Positions 8,821 to 18,413 of a stretch of DNA of 64,000 nucleotides are shown in pieces. This stretch comes from Halomonas meridiana (GTDB lineage: Bacteria > Pseudomonadota > Gammaproteobacteria > Pseudomonadales > Halomonadaceae): NCBI RefSeq assembly GCF_009846525.1, contig NZ_CP024621.1, forward strand, positions 3,286,001 through 3,350,000, written 5' to 3'. The notes beneath the pieces are model-generated. The model saw only the letters and a list, made by a program, of their open reading frames with translations. It did not search any database and had not been told where the DNA came from. The translations under genes and the position numbers were made by a program. Position 1 is the first letter of the stretch. The number at the start of each line of letters is the position of its first letter.

Positions 8821-11686
8821 AGTAACGAATCTCACCGCTGCCTTCGGGTAAATTGCTCACACAGCGGCCGCACAGGTCGGGGTGCTCGGCAACGCTGCCC
8901 ACGTCCGCCCGGTGGTGCCAGCAGCGCTCGCACTTGGCATGCCCACTGGCGCTCACCGCAACCTTCAAGCCTTCAAGCTCGGTGCTTTCGGCATTGGCGG
9001 CATCCGCCAGCGGCGCTAGGTGCACTTCGCTGGTGAGCATCACGAAGCGCAGCTCGTCACCGAGCTTCGCCAGCGTCGCGTGCAGCTCGTCATTGACGAA
9101 CAGCGTCACTTCCGCCGCCAAGCTACCCTTGATTACTTTGGCGTTACGGGCGTCTTCCAGGCATTTGTTCACCGAGTGCTTCACTTCCAGCACCTGCTCC
9201 CAGAACGCGCGGCCCATATCAGCGCCCTCTTCCAGCGTGGAAAGCCCGGTGTAGTAGGTCTCCAGCAGCACGCTATCGCCCCGCTCGCCGGGGATATGTT
9301 CAAAGATCTCTTCAGCGGTGAACGACAGAATTGGCGCCACCCAGCGGCTCAGTGCTTCCACCACGTGATAAAGTGCGGTTTGCGCGCTGCGGCGGGCCAG
9401 CGAGTCGGTTTGGGTGGTGTACTGACGATCCTTGATCACGTCCAGGTAGAAGCCGCCCAATTCCCGCGCGCAGAAGCCGTGTACCTGCTGGTACACATCC
9501 AGGAAACGGTACTCCTCGTAGGCGGTCTCGATGCGGCCTTGAAGCTGTGCGGCGCGATCCACGACCCACTGATCCAGCGCCAGCATATCGCCAAACGCCA
9601 CTTGGTCCCGCTTAGGATCAAAGCCGTTCAGGTTGGAAAGCAGGAAGCGCGCGGTGTTGCGGATACGGCGGTACACATCGGCAGTGCGCTTGAGGATTTC
9701 ATCCGAGACGGCCATTTCACCGGAGTAGTCGGTAGACGCTACCCACAGGCGCAGAATATCGGCACCCAGCTTATCCATCACGCTTTGCGGTGCGACCACG
9801 TTACCGATGGACTTGGACATCTTGCGGCCCTGGGCATCCACCGTGAAGCCGTGGGTCAGCAGTTGGCGATACGGGGCATGGCCATCAATCGCCGCGCCGG
9901 TGAGCAGCGATGAGTGGAACCAGCCGCGGTGCTGATCAGAACCTTCCAGGTACAAGTCAGCTCGCGGGCCGCTTTCATGGCCGTGGGGGTGCGAGCCACG
10001 CAGCACGTGGCGGTGGGTGGTGCCCGAGTCGAACCACACGTCCAGCGTGTCGGTGACTTTATCGTAATCCGCAGCTTCCGCACCAAGCAGCTCGGAAGGT
10101 TCGAGCTTGAACCATGCCTCAATGCCCTCTTGTTCCACGCGCTTGGCGGCTTCTTCCATCAGCGACACGGTGTTGGGGTGAAGCTCACCGGTTTGCTTAT
10201 GCAGGAAGAACGGAATCGGCACGCCCCAGTTACGCTGGCGAGAGATACACCAATCCGGGCGGTTGGCAATCATGCTGTGCAGGCGCGCTTGCCCCCAGGC
10301 CGGAGTAAACTCGGTCGCTTCGATACCGGCCAGCGCCCGCTCGCGCAGGGTTTTGCCATCTTTACCCTGAATATCCATACCGACGAACCACTGGGCCGTG
10401 GCGCGGTAGATCACCGGCGTTTTGTGGCGCCAGCAGTGCATGTAGCTGTGCTTAATAGGCGTATGTGCCATCAGCGCGTTGACGTCACGCAGCTTCTCGA
10501 TGATGTTCGGATTGGCTTTCCAGATCATCTGACCGCCGAAGAACGGCAGGTCATCCGCGTAAACGCCGTTGCCCTGCACCGGGTTCAACATGTCGTCAAA
10601 GCTCATGCCGTGCTCGCGGCAGGTGACAAAGTCATCCATGCCGTAAGACGGAGCAGAGTGAACGATACCGGTACTGCCCACCTCAGACTCCACGTAATCC
10701 GCCAGATAAACCGGCGATAGGCGGTCGTAGAACGGGTGGCGGAAATTGATCAGATCCAGGTGTTTGCCTTGGGTCGTCGCGACCACCTCACCTTGTAAAC
10801 CAAAGCGCTCTAAGCAGCTCTCGACCAGCTCTTCGGCCAACAGCAGCAGGCGCTCGCCGGTATCCACCAGCGCGTAGGTAAAGTCCGGGTGAACGTTCAG
10901 CGCTTGGTTGGCGGGAATGGTCCAAGGCGTGGTGGTCCAGATCACCACGGCGGCGGGCTTTGACAGCTCGCTTAAGCCAAACGCTGCCGCCAGCTTGTCG
11001 GCGTCTTCCACGGGGAAGGCAACGTCGATGGCATCGGATTTTTTATCGGCGTACTCAACTTCCGCCTCGGCCAGCGCCGAGCCACAGTCGAAACACCAGT
11101 TAACTGGCTTCAGGCCTTTAAAGACGTAGCCCGCCTCGACCATATCCGCCAGAGCGCGGATCTCGCCTGCTTCGTTGGCGTAATCCATGGAGCGATATGG
11201 ATGATCCCAGTCACCGATGATACCCAGGCGCACAAAGTCCACCAGTTGGGTTTCGATCTGCCGCGTTGCATACTTTCGGCATAAGTCTCTGACCTGATCC
11301 CCAGATAAATTCTTCCCGAAAATCTTATGAATCTTTCCCTCTGCATCATCAATTGGATATTCAGTAGTCTCGACCTTGTGCTCGATAGGCAGGCCGTGGC
11401 AGTCCCAACCCGGCACGTAAGGCGCATCAAAGCCCGCTAGGTTTTTGGACTTAACGATAATATCTTTGAGAATTTTATTAACGGCGTGACCGATATGGAT
11501 ACTACCGTTGGCGTAGGGAGGGCCATCGTGCAGTACAAACAGCGGCGCACCCGCACGGGCTTCGCGCAGGCGCTGGTACAGGTTCATATCCTGCCACTGG
11601 GAAACACGCCCTGGCTCTTGCTTCGGCAGCATGCCGCGCATGGGAAAGTCGGTTTCTGGCAGGTTTAGCGTGTGCTTATAGTCCAT
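8813..11686 (-). CDS. ileS: Isoleucine--tRNA ligase
   Basis: This class I synthetase charges tRNA-Ile, with an editing domain for valine. It is about 957 residues. The HIGH motif is in [11 protein letters not shown], the KMSKS loop in [10 protein letters not shown], and the C-terminal zinc site in [12 protein letters not shown]...CGRC. The start at [18 protein letters not shown] (ATG 11686) fits the family; a longer reading frame upstream runs into ribF. It lies 7 bases after ribF and overlaps lspA. Confidence 0.97.
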   Translation of the reverse strand: MDYKHTLNLPETDFPMRGMLPKQEPGRVSQWQDMNLYQRLREARAGAPLFVLHDGPPYANGSIHIGHAVNKILKDIIVKSKNLAGFDAPYVPGWDCHGLPIEHKVETTEYPIDDAEGKIHKIFGKNLSGDQVRDLCRKYATRQIETQLVDFVRLGIIGDWDHPYRSMDYANEAGEIRALADMVEAGYVFKGLKPVNWCFDCGSALAEAEVEYADKKSDAIDVAFPVEDADKLAAAFGLSELSKPAAVVIWTTTPWTIPANQALNVHPDFTYALVDTGERLLLLAEELVESCLERFGLQGEVVATTQGKHLDLINFRHPFYDRLSPVYLADYVESEVGSTGIVHSAPSYGMDDFVTCREHGMSFDDMLNPVQGNGVYADDLPFFGGQMIWKANPNIIEKLRDVNALMAHTPIKHSYMHCWRHKTPVIYRATAQWFVGMDIQGKDGKTLRERALAGIEATEFTPAWGQARLHSMIANRPDWCISRQRNWGVPIPFFLHKQTGELHPNTVSLMEEAAKRVEQEGIEAWFKLEPSELLGAEAADYDKVTDTLDVWFDSGTTHRHVLRGSHPHGHESGPRADLYLEGSDQHRGWFHSSLLTGAAIDGHAPYRQLLTHGFTVDAQGRKMSKSIGNVVAPQSVMDKLGADILRLWVASTDYSGEMAVSDEILKRTADVYRRIRNTARFLLSNLNGFDPKRDQVAFGDMLALDQWVVDRAAQLQGRIETAYEEYRFLDVYQQVHGFCARELGGFYLDVIKDRQYTTQTDSLARRSAQTALYHVVEALSRWVAPILSFTAEEIFEHIPGERGDSVLLETYYTGLSTLEEGADMGRAFWEQVLEVKHSVNKCLEDARNAKVIKGSLAAEVTLFVNDELHATLAKLGDELRFVMLTSEVHLAPLADAANAESTELEGLKVAVSASGHAKCERCWHHRADVGSVAEHPDLCGRCVSNLPEGSGEIRYYA

Positions 11687-11693
11687 AGTCCGG

Positions 11694-12731
11694 TCAGCCG
11701 TCGTTAGTATCGGCGGCGTCATCCGCCGAAGTGAAATCAGAAGAAGCGGTCTCACGCCCAAGCGGGGCCGAGGCCAGCGGAAGAGAGGTCGTTAGATCAG
11801 CGTCGGCGGTCGCAAAGTAGCGGCGCGCCTTGGCCTGGTCCTGGTGAATCTGTGCTTTTAGCGCGTCAAAATCGTCAAACTTCACTTCTCCCCGCAGCCG
11901 TGTGCAGGGGTAAACCGTTAGCCGTTGGCCATACAGATCGCCAGAAAACTCCAGCAGGTGCACTTCCAGCGTAGGGCGTTTAGAACCCACCGTAGGCCGA
12001 AACCCAACGTTCGCTACGGCGGGGTGGCGCTCGCCATTCGCCAATTCGGCCACCACCGCAAATACCCCCCGTAGCGTCAGCGGCTGGGGCAATAGCGGTA
12101 GGTTCGCGGTCGGTACGCCAATGGTGCGACCCAACTGCTGGTCGCGCACCACGCGGCCATGCAGCGAATAAGGCCTGCCCAACAGGCGGGCGGCCACTTC
12201 AAAGTTACCGCTGGCCAGCAGCGTGCGCACTCGGGTGCTTGATACCCGCTCGTCATCGACTTTGAAGGTGCGAGTGTGCTCTACGCCAAAGCCATGAGTG
12301 CGCCCCACGGCTTCTAACAAACTGAAATCGCCACGGCGATCACAGCCAAAACGGAAGTCGTCGCCCACCACTAGATGCTTAACGCCCAGCCCATCAATCA
12401 ACACCTGATCGATAAACTCGCGCCCGGTGAGGCTGCGCAAGGCATCGTTGAACGGCAGGCAAAGCACTTGCTCGGCACCGTGGTCGCGCAGCAGGCGCAC
12501 TTTTTCCCGCAGGCGCGTTAAGCGCGGCGGCGCCTGGTCTCCGGCAAAAAACTCGCGGGGCTGAGGCTCAAACACCACCACGGTCAGCGGTACGTTCAGG
12601 CGCGCAGCGTGCTCGCGGCACTGCTGTAGAATCGCCTGATGGCCGCGATGCACGCCATCGAAATTACCAATGGTCGCCACGCAGCCACGATGGGACGCTG
12701 TCAGATTGTGCAGACCTCGAATGACGTGCAT
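11694..12731 (-). CDS. ribF: Bifunctional riboflavin kinase / FAD synthetase
   Basis: It makes FMN and FAD from riboflavin. The N-terminal FAD synthetase (nucleotidyltransferase) domain shows [11 protein letters not shown] near residues 22-32 and the late SSTRVR motif; the C-terminal kinase domain has the GVPTANL motif and GVFAV...NVGFRPTVG. The 345 residues include an extra acidic Ser/Thr/Asp-rich tail of about 35 residues (ending [11 protein letters not shown]) beyond the usual bacterial length. It heads the ileS-lspA run. Confidence 0.95.
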   Translation of the reverse strand: MHVIRGLHNLTASHRGCVATIGNFDGVHRGHQAILQQCREHAARLNVPLTVVVFEPQPREFFAGDQAPPRLTRLREKVRLLRDHGAEQVLCLPFNDALRSLTGREFIDQVLIDGLGVKHLVVGDDFRFGCDRRGDFSLLEAVGRTHGFGVEHTRTFKVDDERVSSTRVRTLLASGNFEVAARLLGRPYSLHGRVVRDQQLGRTIGVPTANLPLLPQPLTLRGVFAVVAELANGERHPAVANVGFRPTVGSKRPTLEVHLLEFSGDLYGQRLTVYPCTRLRGEVKFDDFDALKAQIHQDQAKARRYFATADADLTTSLPLASAPLGRETASSDFTSADDAADTNDG

Positions 12732-12853
12732 GGCACCCCTGTTTAAAAGCGTTAGGTTTTAAAAGCGTTGGCCGTTTTCAAAGCGTTTGATTATAACGAA
12801 CGCGCTGCTCTGGTGCAGAAGAAGATAATAGCGCTCACGCGCCTGCCCCTTCC

Positions 12854-14431
12854 CTAGCCGTTCATTTTAAAGTGGCGAAGCCGCAGGCCAAGCGCTGTTA
12901 ACCAAATAAAGTAGAGCCCGCCTCCGAGCACTACGAGCCCGGCCACCCAGCGGACGCGCTGCCATAGCCCAAACTCTAACCACACCTGCCAATCAGGTGA
13001 GACTAACATAAGCGCCACGCTCATCAGCACGCTGCCGCCGATTAACTGGACCGCGTAACGCCCCCAACCCGGCTGAAATACCAGCACCTGCTGGCGGTAA
13101 AGCAGATACCCCAACAGCCCTGCGTTTAAAAATGCAGAGAGCGCAGTGGCCAACGCCAAGCCCGCGTGGGCCAGCGGCCAAATCAGCAGTAGGTTGAATA
13201 CCATGTTCGCGACCATGGCGATAATTCCAACCTTCACCGGTGTTTTGGTGTCCTGGCGGGCGAAGAAGCCAGGCGCTAGCACTTTGATCAGCATAAAGGC
13301 CACCAACCCGAAGGCATAGGCGCGCAGGCTCATGGCCGCCATCTGAATATCGTTATCGGTCATCGCCCCGTAGTGGAACAGGGTAATCAAAAACGGCTCC
13401 GCCAGTACCGCCAGCGCTAGGGCTGCAGGCACGCCCAATAGCAGCACCACACGAATCGCCCAATCCAACATAGCGGAGAAGTGCTCGGTGGACTGCTCCG
13501 CATGACGTTTGGAAAGCGCAGGCAAAATAATGGTGCCAATCGCCACGCCAAACACGCCAAGCGGCAGCTCTACCAAACGGTCAGAGTAGTAAAGCCATGA
13601 GACGCTGCCCGCGGCCAACAGCGATGCCAGCACCGTATCCAGCAGCAGGTTGATCTGCGATACCGAGACCCCAAACAAAGCCGGCACCATCAGCTTCAAA
13701 ATGCGCTTCACACCATCGTGGGCGAAGTTAGGCCACGGCGTCGGCAGCAGCCCCAAGCGCAGCAAAAACGGTACTTGGAAGGCGAGCTGAGCGGCCCCGG
13801 CAATCAATACGCCCCAGGCCAGCGCCATGGCAGGCTCTTCCATTAGCGGCATTAACAATAGCGCCGCGCCGATCAGCGAAATATTCAGCAGCACCGGTGT
13901 AAATGCGGGCACTGCAAAGCGGTTCCAAGTGTTTAGAACGCTGCCGGAGAAGGCGGTTAACGAAATCAGCAGCAGGTAGGGAAAGGTGAGCCGCAGCATA
14001 TCGGCGGTCAGCGCCAGCTTTTCAGGGTCGCGGCCAAATCCAGGGGCAAACAGCCAAACCAGCCAGGGTGCGCCCAGCATCGCCAACGCGGTGATTAACG
14101 CCAGCAGCGCGGTTAAGCTCCCCGCCACCGCATTCAGCAGTTCACGGATCTCCTGCTTGGTGCGCTGGGTGGAGTACTCAGAGAGCACCGGCACAAATGC
14201 CTGGTTAAACGCCCCTTCTGCAAATAAACGGCGCAGAAAATTAGGAATTTTAAACGCCACAAAGAAGGCGTCTGAGCCGTTGCCCGCGCCCAGAAACGTT
14301 GCCACGACCACATCGCGCACCAACCCCATCACCCGGGAGAGCATGGTCATCGCGCTGACCACCAACCCCGAACGCATGAGCCCGCGGCGTGGCGGCGGCA
14401 TATTGGCATGCTGTGGTGTATCGGCGCTCAT
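12854..14431 (-). CDS. murJ: Lipid II flippase MurJ (MviN)
   Basis: This 525-residue polytopic inner-membrane protein of the MOP superfamily moves lipid II across the membrane for peptidoglycan synthesis. The N-terminal segment with MTMLSRVMGLVRDVVVA and GNGSDAFFVAFKIPN, then RRLFAEGAFNQAFVPVLSEY, is diagnostic of MurJ. About 14 hydrophobic segments follow. It sits between rpsT and ribF as in Pseudomonas. Confidence 0.95.
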   Translation of the reverse strand: MSADTPQHANMPPPRRGLMRSGLVVSAMTMLSRVMGLVRDVVVATFLGAGNGSDAFFVAFKIPNFLRRLFAEGAFNQAFVPVLSEYSTQRTKQEIRELLNAVAGSLTALLALITALAMLGAPWLVWLFAPGFGRDPEKLALTADMLRLTFPYLLLISLTAFSGSVLNTWNRFAVPAFTPVLLNISLIGAALLLMPLMEEPAMALAWGVLIAGAAQLAFQVPFLLRLGLLPTPWPNFAHDGVKRILKLMVPALFGVSVSQINLLLDTVLASLLAAGSVSWLYYSDRLVELPLGVFGVAIGTIILPALSKRHAEQSTEHFSAMLDWAIRVVLLLGVPAALALAVLAEPFLITLFHYGAMTDNDIQMAAMSLRAYAFGLVAFMLIKVLAPGFFARQDTKTPVKVGIIAMVANMVFNLLLIWPLAHAGLALATALSAFLNAGLLGYLLYRQQVLVFQPGWGRYAVQLIGGSVLMSVALMLVSPDWQVWLEFGLWQRVRWVAGLVVLGGGLYFIWLTALGLRLRHFKMNG

Positions 14432-14493
14432 CAGGTTATTCCCTACAGGCTAAATAGAGATACACATATCGCCCGGTAGGCGACGCTCAGGCA

Positions 14494-14522
14494 CAAAAAA
14501 ACCGGCCGCAGCCGGTTTTTTT
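14494..14522 (-). terminator. Terminator after rpsT
   Basis: The stem AACCGGC/GCCGGTT, with a loop around CGCA, is flanked by A7 and T7 runs. It lies 16 bases beyond the rpsT stop and ahead of murJ, and its symmetry could allow bidirectional use. Confidence 0.85.
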
Positions 14523-14537
14523 ATGGCGCCTGCCGGC

Positions 14538-14804
14538 TTACGCCGCCAGAGCCTTAATGCGCTTGTTCAAGCGGCTTTTCAGACGTGCAGCTTTCTTCTT
14601 AGAAAGAACGTCTTTATCAGCAATACGGTCAACGACCGGCTGCATTGCCTTGAACTCTTCCATCGCTTTGCCATGGTCGCCAGTGTTGATCGCTTTGATC
14701 ACACGCTTGATGTAGGTGCGGACCATGCTGCGCTGGCTGGCTTTCAGGACGCGACGAGTCTCGGCCTGGCGGGCGCGCTTGCGTGCTTGCTTGCTGTTCG
14801 CCAC
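14538..14804 (-). CDS. rpsT: 30S ribosomal protein S20
   Basis: This 88-residue, lysine/arginine-rich helical protein binds 16S rRNA in the small subunit. It starts MANSKQARKRARQAETRR and contains RSMVRTYIKRV and KKKAARLKSRLNKRI, typical of S20. An AAGGAGAT ribosome site lies directly upstream. It is transcribed alone from the minus strand and followed by a strong terminator. Confidence 0.97.
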   Translation of the reverse strand: MANSKQARKRARQAETRRVLKASQRSMVRTYIKRVIKAINTGDHGKAMEEFKAMQPVVDRIADKDVLSKKKAARLKSRLNKRIKALAA

Positions 14805-15054
14805 AGGTATCTCCTTGGAGAATAAGGGCTGCCTAAAAACGGCAACGAATTTACTATGTGTTTGTCGGCTGGCATTGCCAAGTCACGACATTTCCTTAAC
14901 AACCAATTGATTCAGCAGCGTTTCTAACTCTGCCAAATAGTGTAACGAGCAGTCTTATGGCTGCCCGCTCACGGGTCTTGTCTGAGAGGATGGCGTAGTC
15001 TATCACGCGTAGAGCGGGCTTACTAGCCGCTGTCAATCCTTTTCAAGCGCACCG

Positions 15055-15810
15055 CTAAGGCAATGCCTGCCCAGTGGGCGCCAAAATCTTGCGCAAAAAG
15101 CGCCGAGTGCGCTCATCCTGCGGGCTCGTGAACAGCTGCTCGGGAGGCGCCTGCTCGACAATCTGGCCTTCATCCATAAACACCACTCGGTCGGCAACGT
15201 CTCTAGCAAACTGCATCTCGTGGGTGACCACAATCATGGTTTGCTGCTCGGCAGCCAACTGTTTCATGAGGCCAAGCACTTCTTCCACCCACTGAGGGTC
15301 AAGTGACGAGGTCGGCTCATCAAACAAAATGACATCGGCATTCGCCGCCATGGCACGACCAATGCCTACCCGCTGCTGCTGGCCGCCGGAAAGCGATGCG
15401 GGGTAGGCATCCGCTTTATCCGCCAAGCCAATGCGCTCCAGAATCTCCCTTGCTCGGGCATGGGCCTGCGCCTTGGGCAGCTTATCCACCACAATCATGC
15501 CTTCGCTAATGTTCTCAAGCGCCGTTTTGTTGGCGAACAGGCCGTAGTTCTGAAACACAAAGGCAGTGCGGCGGCGCAGCGCCAAAATATCCGCCCGGCT
15601 GGCTTTACGCGCATCGACACGCAAATCACCGACGGTGATACACCCTGCCTCTGGGCGCTCTAGAAAATTGATACAGCGCAGCAAGGTGGACTTACCGGTG
15701 CCCGATGGGCCGATAATGACGATGATTTCGCCCTGCTCAAGGTGTAAATCGACATTGGTAAAGACCGGCTGCTGACCAAACTGCTTACTGACGGATTCAA
15801 GCGTGATCAT
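15055..15810 (-). CDS. Polar amino acid (cystine-type) ABC transporter ATP-binding protein
   Basis: A 251-residue ABC ATPase powering uptake of an amino acid. Walker A is GPSGTGKS (34-41), the signature is LSGGQQQR, and Walker B is ILFDEPTSSLD, followed by the switch histidine in VVTHEM. It belongs to the GlnQ/HisP/TcyN group. Its ATG overlaps the stop of the permease gene by 4 bases (ATGA). It is last in the binding protein-permease-ATPase operon. Confidence 0.92.
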   Translation of the reverse strand: MITLESVSKQFGQQPVFTNVDLHLEQGEIIVIIGPSGTGKSTLLRCINFLERPEAGCITVGDLRVDARKASRADILALRRRTAFVFQNYGLFANKTALENISEGMIVVDKLPKAQAHARAREILERIGLADKADAYPASLSGGQQQRVGIGRAMAANADVILFDEPTSSLDPQWVEEVLGLMKQLAAEQQTMIVVTHEMQFARDVADRVVFMDEGQIVEQAPPEQLFTSPQDERTRRFLRKILAPTGQALP

Positions 15811-16475
15811 CGCTGGTACGCCTTATTCAGATACGTTTCTAAGCGGCGCTGGCCCCAAGAGAGCGCCTCCACCACCACCCAGTAGATAATCGCCACCAGC
15901 AAGAAAGCTTCTAAGTATAAAAAGCTGCCCGATGCCTCTTTTTGGGTCGCGCCCATCAACTCCGTCACGCCCAGCGTGAAAGCCAGCGAGGTCGCCTTGA
16001 TCATATCGATGAAGTAGTTCATCAGCGTGGGCGTGGCTACGCGGGTGGCCTGGGGCAGGATAATCCGCCGCATCAGCTGCGACTGGGTCATACCAATCGA
16101 GAGCGCCGCTTCGGTTTGGCTACGGTCGATACCGACAATTGCCGCACGAATGGATTCCGCCATATACGCCGAAAAGTGCAGCGTCAGGCCCAGTACCGCC
16201 GCGGTGACGCCATTGATGGAAATCAGCGCATCAATCAATTGCGGCAGACCGTAGTAAAACAGAAACAGCTGCACCAGCAGCGGCGTACCGCGAAAAAACG
16301 AGATAAACAGTAGCGCCGCGCCGTTCAAGACGGGGATTTTCGATACCCGCACGACCGCTAACAAGCAGGCAATGATCAGCGCAAACACCATGGCGATGCT
16401 CGCCATCTGCAGCGTCAGCGGTAAATAACTGAGCAGGACCGGCAACAGGCCCCACATATACTCCACGTTTAGCAT
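15807..16475 (-). CDS. Polar amino acid (cystine-type) ABC transporter permease
   Basis: A 222-residue HisM/TcyL-type inner-membrane permease with about five hydrophobic segments. The FRGTPLLVQLFLFYYGLP segment and the EAALSIGMTQSQLMRRIILPQA EAA-loop contact site for the ATPase are clear. ATG at 16475 is preferred to an in-frame start seven codons upstream, which lies in the hairpin-bearing leader. With only one permease gene, the pore is probably a homodimer, as in TcyL. Confidence 0.9.
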   Translation of the reverse strand: MLNVEYMWGLLPVLLSYLPLTLQMASIAMVFALIIACLLAVVRVSKIPVLNGAALLFISFFRGTPLLVQLFLFYYGLPQLIDALISINGVTAAVLGLTLHFSAYMAESIRAAIVGIDRSQTEAALSIGMTQSQLMRRIILPQATRVATPTLMNYFIDMIKATSLAFTLGVTELMGATQKEASGSFLYLEAFLLVAIIYWVVVEALSWGQRRLETYLNKAYQR

Positions 16476-16494
16476 CGTCGTATCGCTTATAAGC

Positions 16495-16521
16495 AAAACG
16501 GCCGTGACAATGCCACGGCCG
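16495..16521 (-). terminator. Intercistronic hairpin between binding protein and permease
   Basis: An 8-bp perfect stem CGGCCGTG/CACGGCCG with a 7-base loop is followed on the minus strand by TTTT. This position is common for partial terminators or mRNA-stabilising hairpins that raise the level of the binding protein over the membrane components. Confidence 0.65.
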
Positions 16522-16544
16522 CCATCATCAGAGGTTAGCCGTAC

Positions 16545-17312
16545 TTATGGCTGCGTGATGTCAGTATCGAACCACTTCTGAGATATTTCACCCAAGGTGC
16601 CGTTGTCGCGCAGTTCCTCAAGCGCGGCGTCGACACGGTCGCGCAGCGCTCGTCCCTCTTCATCGTCACGGAACGGTAGCGCGTTTTCGATAGTGGTAAA
16701 CGGCTGCCCTGCCAACGCCAGCGGCAAACCGCGCTCGCTGATCACTTGACTAGCACTCACTCGGTCCATCACGAACGCATCGACACGGCCCAGCGCCACA
16801 TCCTGCTCGACGTTGGATTCGTAGGTGCGGATATCGATCTCGTCGGCATTCGGCTGCTCGCGCAGCAGCTGCTCGTAGTTAGAGCCCAAGTTCACTGCCA
16901 CGCTTTTACCGGACAAATCCTCAACGCCGTTGATGGCGTCGTTACCTGCACGCACGACCACTTGGGCACCGTCGTACACATAAGGCGCGGTAAAGGCATA
17001 CTTGGCTTTGCGCTCATCGGTAATGGTGATTTGGTTGGCAATGGTATCAATGCGGCCGGATTCCAACATGCCTGCCAAGCCCGAGAAGCTCGCGGTCACG
17101 AACTCAATCTCGTCGCCGGTGATCTCCCCTAACGCATTCATCACATCGACTTCGAAGCCTTTCAGCTCATCCTGCTCGACATAAGTAAACGGGAAGTAGC
17201 CACCGGACATGCCCACCCGCAGTGTGTCGGCCTGGGCAGCCACGGAGACTACCCCTGCCACGCCTAAGGCGAGAGCAGCGGCGACCTTCTTCAAACGGTT
17301 CAAATTTGCCAT
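16545..17312 (-). CDS. Periplasmic amino acid-binding protein, cystine (TcyJ/FliY) type
   Basis: A 255-residue periplasmic solute-binding protein with a signal peptide (KKVAAALALGVAGVVSVAAQA, cut near ADT). The mature part shows the family-3 binding fold: GYFPFTYVEQDELKGFEVDV, then NQITITDERKAKYAFTAPY and LGSNYEQLLRE. These blocks resemble E. coli TcyJ (cystine); substrate is inferred from this resemblance. The ATG at 17312 has GAGGAA upstream; a TTG seven codons earlier is rejected. It is first in the operon. Confidence 0.88.
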   Translation of the reverse strand: MANLNRLKKVAAALALGVAGVVSVAAQADTLRVGMSGGYFPFTYVEQDELKGFEVDVMNALGEITGDEIEFVTASFSGLAGMLESGRIDTIANQITITDERKAKYAFTAPYVYDGAQVVVRAGNDAINGVEDLSGKSVAVNLGSNYEQLLREQPNADEIDIRTYESNVEQDVALGRVDAFVMDRVSASQVISERGLPLALAGQPFTTIENALPFRDDEEGRALRDRVDAALEELRDNGTLGEISQKWFDTDITQP

Positions 17313-17415
17313 ATGGATTTCCTCATTGGGCAATACAACCCACAGCTTATACGGAGGGCGCTGGCTTTGACTCCGTCATCACCAGCGCAATGCCGACAAG
17401 ATACCAGCAAAAAAG

Positions 17416-17442
17416 AAATAATAAACCGCCTGCTTATTATTT
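17416..17442. terminator. AT-only inverted repeat downstream of the ParA-like gene
   Basis: AAATAATAA and TTATTATTT are separated by 9 bases, with extra A and T runs outside. It lies between the ParA-like stop (17479) and the binding protein start. It could be a weak bidirectional terminator or part of a promoter region. Confidence 0.35.
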
Positions 17443-17478
17443 TTTGGAACTAACCCAGCCTCGTTTCTATACCATCAT

Positions 17479-18174
17479 TTAGCGGCCAAGCCCCGGGACC
17501 TGATCCAACTGTGCATAAGCGTGACGCAACCACACTTTCATCCTCTGGCGTTCGGCGATGTTCATCATGCGCCGGTCGTTGGCCACCGCCCAGAAACTGC
17601 TGTCATTGAAATCGATTTTTTGGGTGAGCTTGGCATGCAAGCGCGGCAGCTCAATAAGCGTCGCTGTATACGCAAGCGCCTGTTGGTACGTCTCTGACGC
17701 CACGAAACGCTCAAAACTGTCGCCACGACCTTTATTCTGAACCACCACGATCTCTACTGGTTGTAACGCGTAACGGGTTAACACCTGAGACAGTAGCGTC
17801 ACAGAGTCAGCACCATCATCCATCACGTGCCACCACACGACCTGTATGCCCAACTCATTGAGCAGGCCAAACACATCGGTTTCCTCAATCCAGCGATTGA
17901 TGGACTGGGCGGACTGTGCGGCCAAGTCGATAATCAAATCCCGGTCTGGCGCCTCTTCTACGGCCGATAGCATGCCATCAAGGCTATCGTCATCGCCCAC
18001 CACTACCGAAGAGGCGTACTCCTGATAAAATCGTGAAAACGTGCCGTGGGAAGCGTCGCAATCAAAGCCTAAAAATGGCCGCTCGTGATCGATGTAGTAC
18101 TGCGCCAACACCCGCGCCGTCATCGACTTGCCGACACCGCCCTTCTCGCCGCCAATAAAGTGAACCTTGCCCAT
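17479..18174 (-). CDS. Orphan ParA/MinD-type P-loop ATPase
   Basis: A 231-residue protein with the deviant Walker A motif GGEKGGVGKSMTAR (about 8-21), defining the ParA/MinD/Soj class, and the DCDASHG element near residue 39. The later FGLLNELGIQVVWWHVMDDGADSV differs from chromosome-partitioning ParA, and no ParB-like gene or parS-like repeat lies nearby. It resembles stand-alone ParA-like proteins sometimes annotated as MobD-like. Role unknown; it probably positions or activates a partner encoded elsewhere. Confidence 0.7.
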   Translation of the reverse strand: MGKVHFIGGEKGGVGKSMTARVLAQYYIDHERPFLGFDCDASHGTFSRFYQEYASSVVVGDDDSLDGMLSAVEEAPDRDLIIDLAAQSAQSINRWIEETDVFGLLNELGIQVVWWHVMDDGADSVTLLSQVLTRYALQPVEIVVVQNKGRGDSFERFVASETYQQALAYTATLIELPRLHAKLTQKIDFNDSSFWAVANDRRMMNIAERQRMKVWLRHAYAQLDQVPGLGR

Positions 18175-18413
18175 CCTTGTCTCTCCGCCGTCAGGCCCGA
18201 TGCCCTGTTGGAATTTAGCAGGAAAGTGATGGGCAGGCAGGGGTAATCACATGAAACAGCCTGCTTTTACGATTACCTGCTCAAAAATGGCACCACCAAG
18301 TTGAGCAAAGGTCTGATGCAAGCACCCAGCTTGGTGTCGCCGCACATCGCGATGGCCTATAAGGGACGTGCTAAACTGCCCAGTGCTTGATTGGTTCAGC
18401 CTTGGAGGCCAGC

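Noticed and set aside
14880-15050. Possible small RNA or tRNA-like gene between rpsT and the ABC ATPase
   Set aside because: No cloverleaf, no good stem followed by a T run, and no convincing promoter could be built from this stretch.
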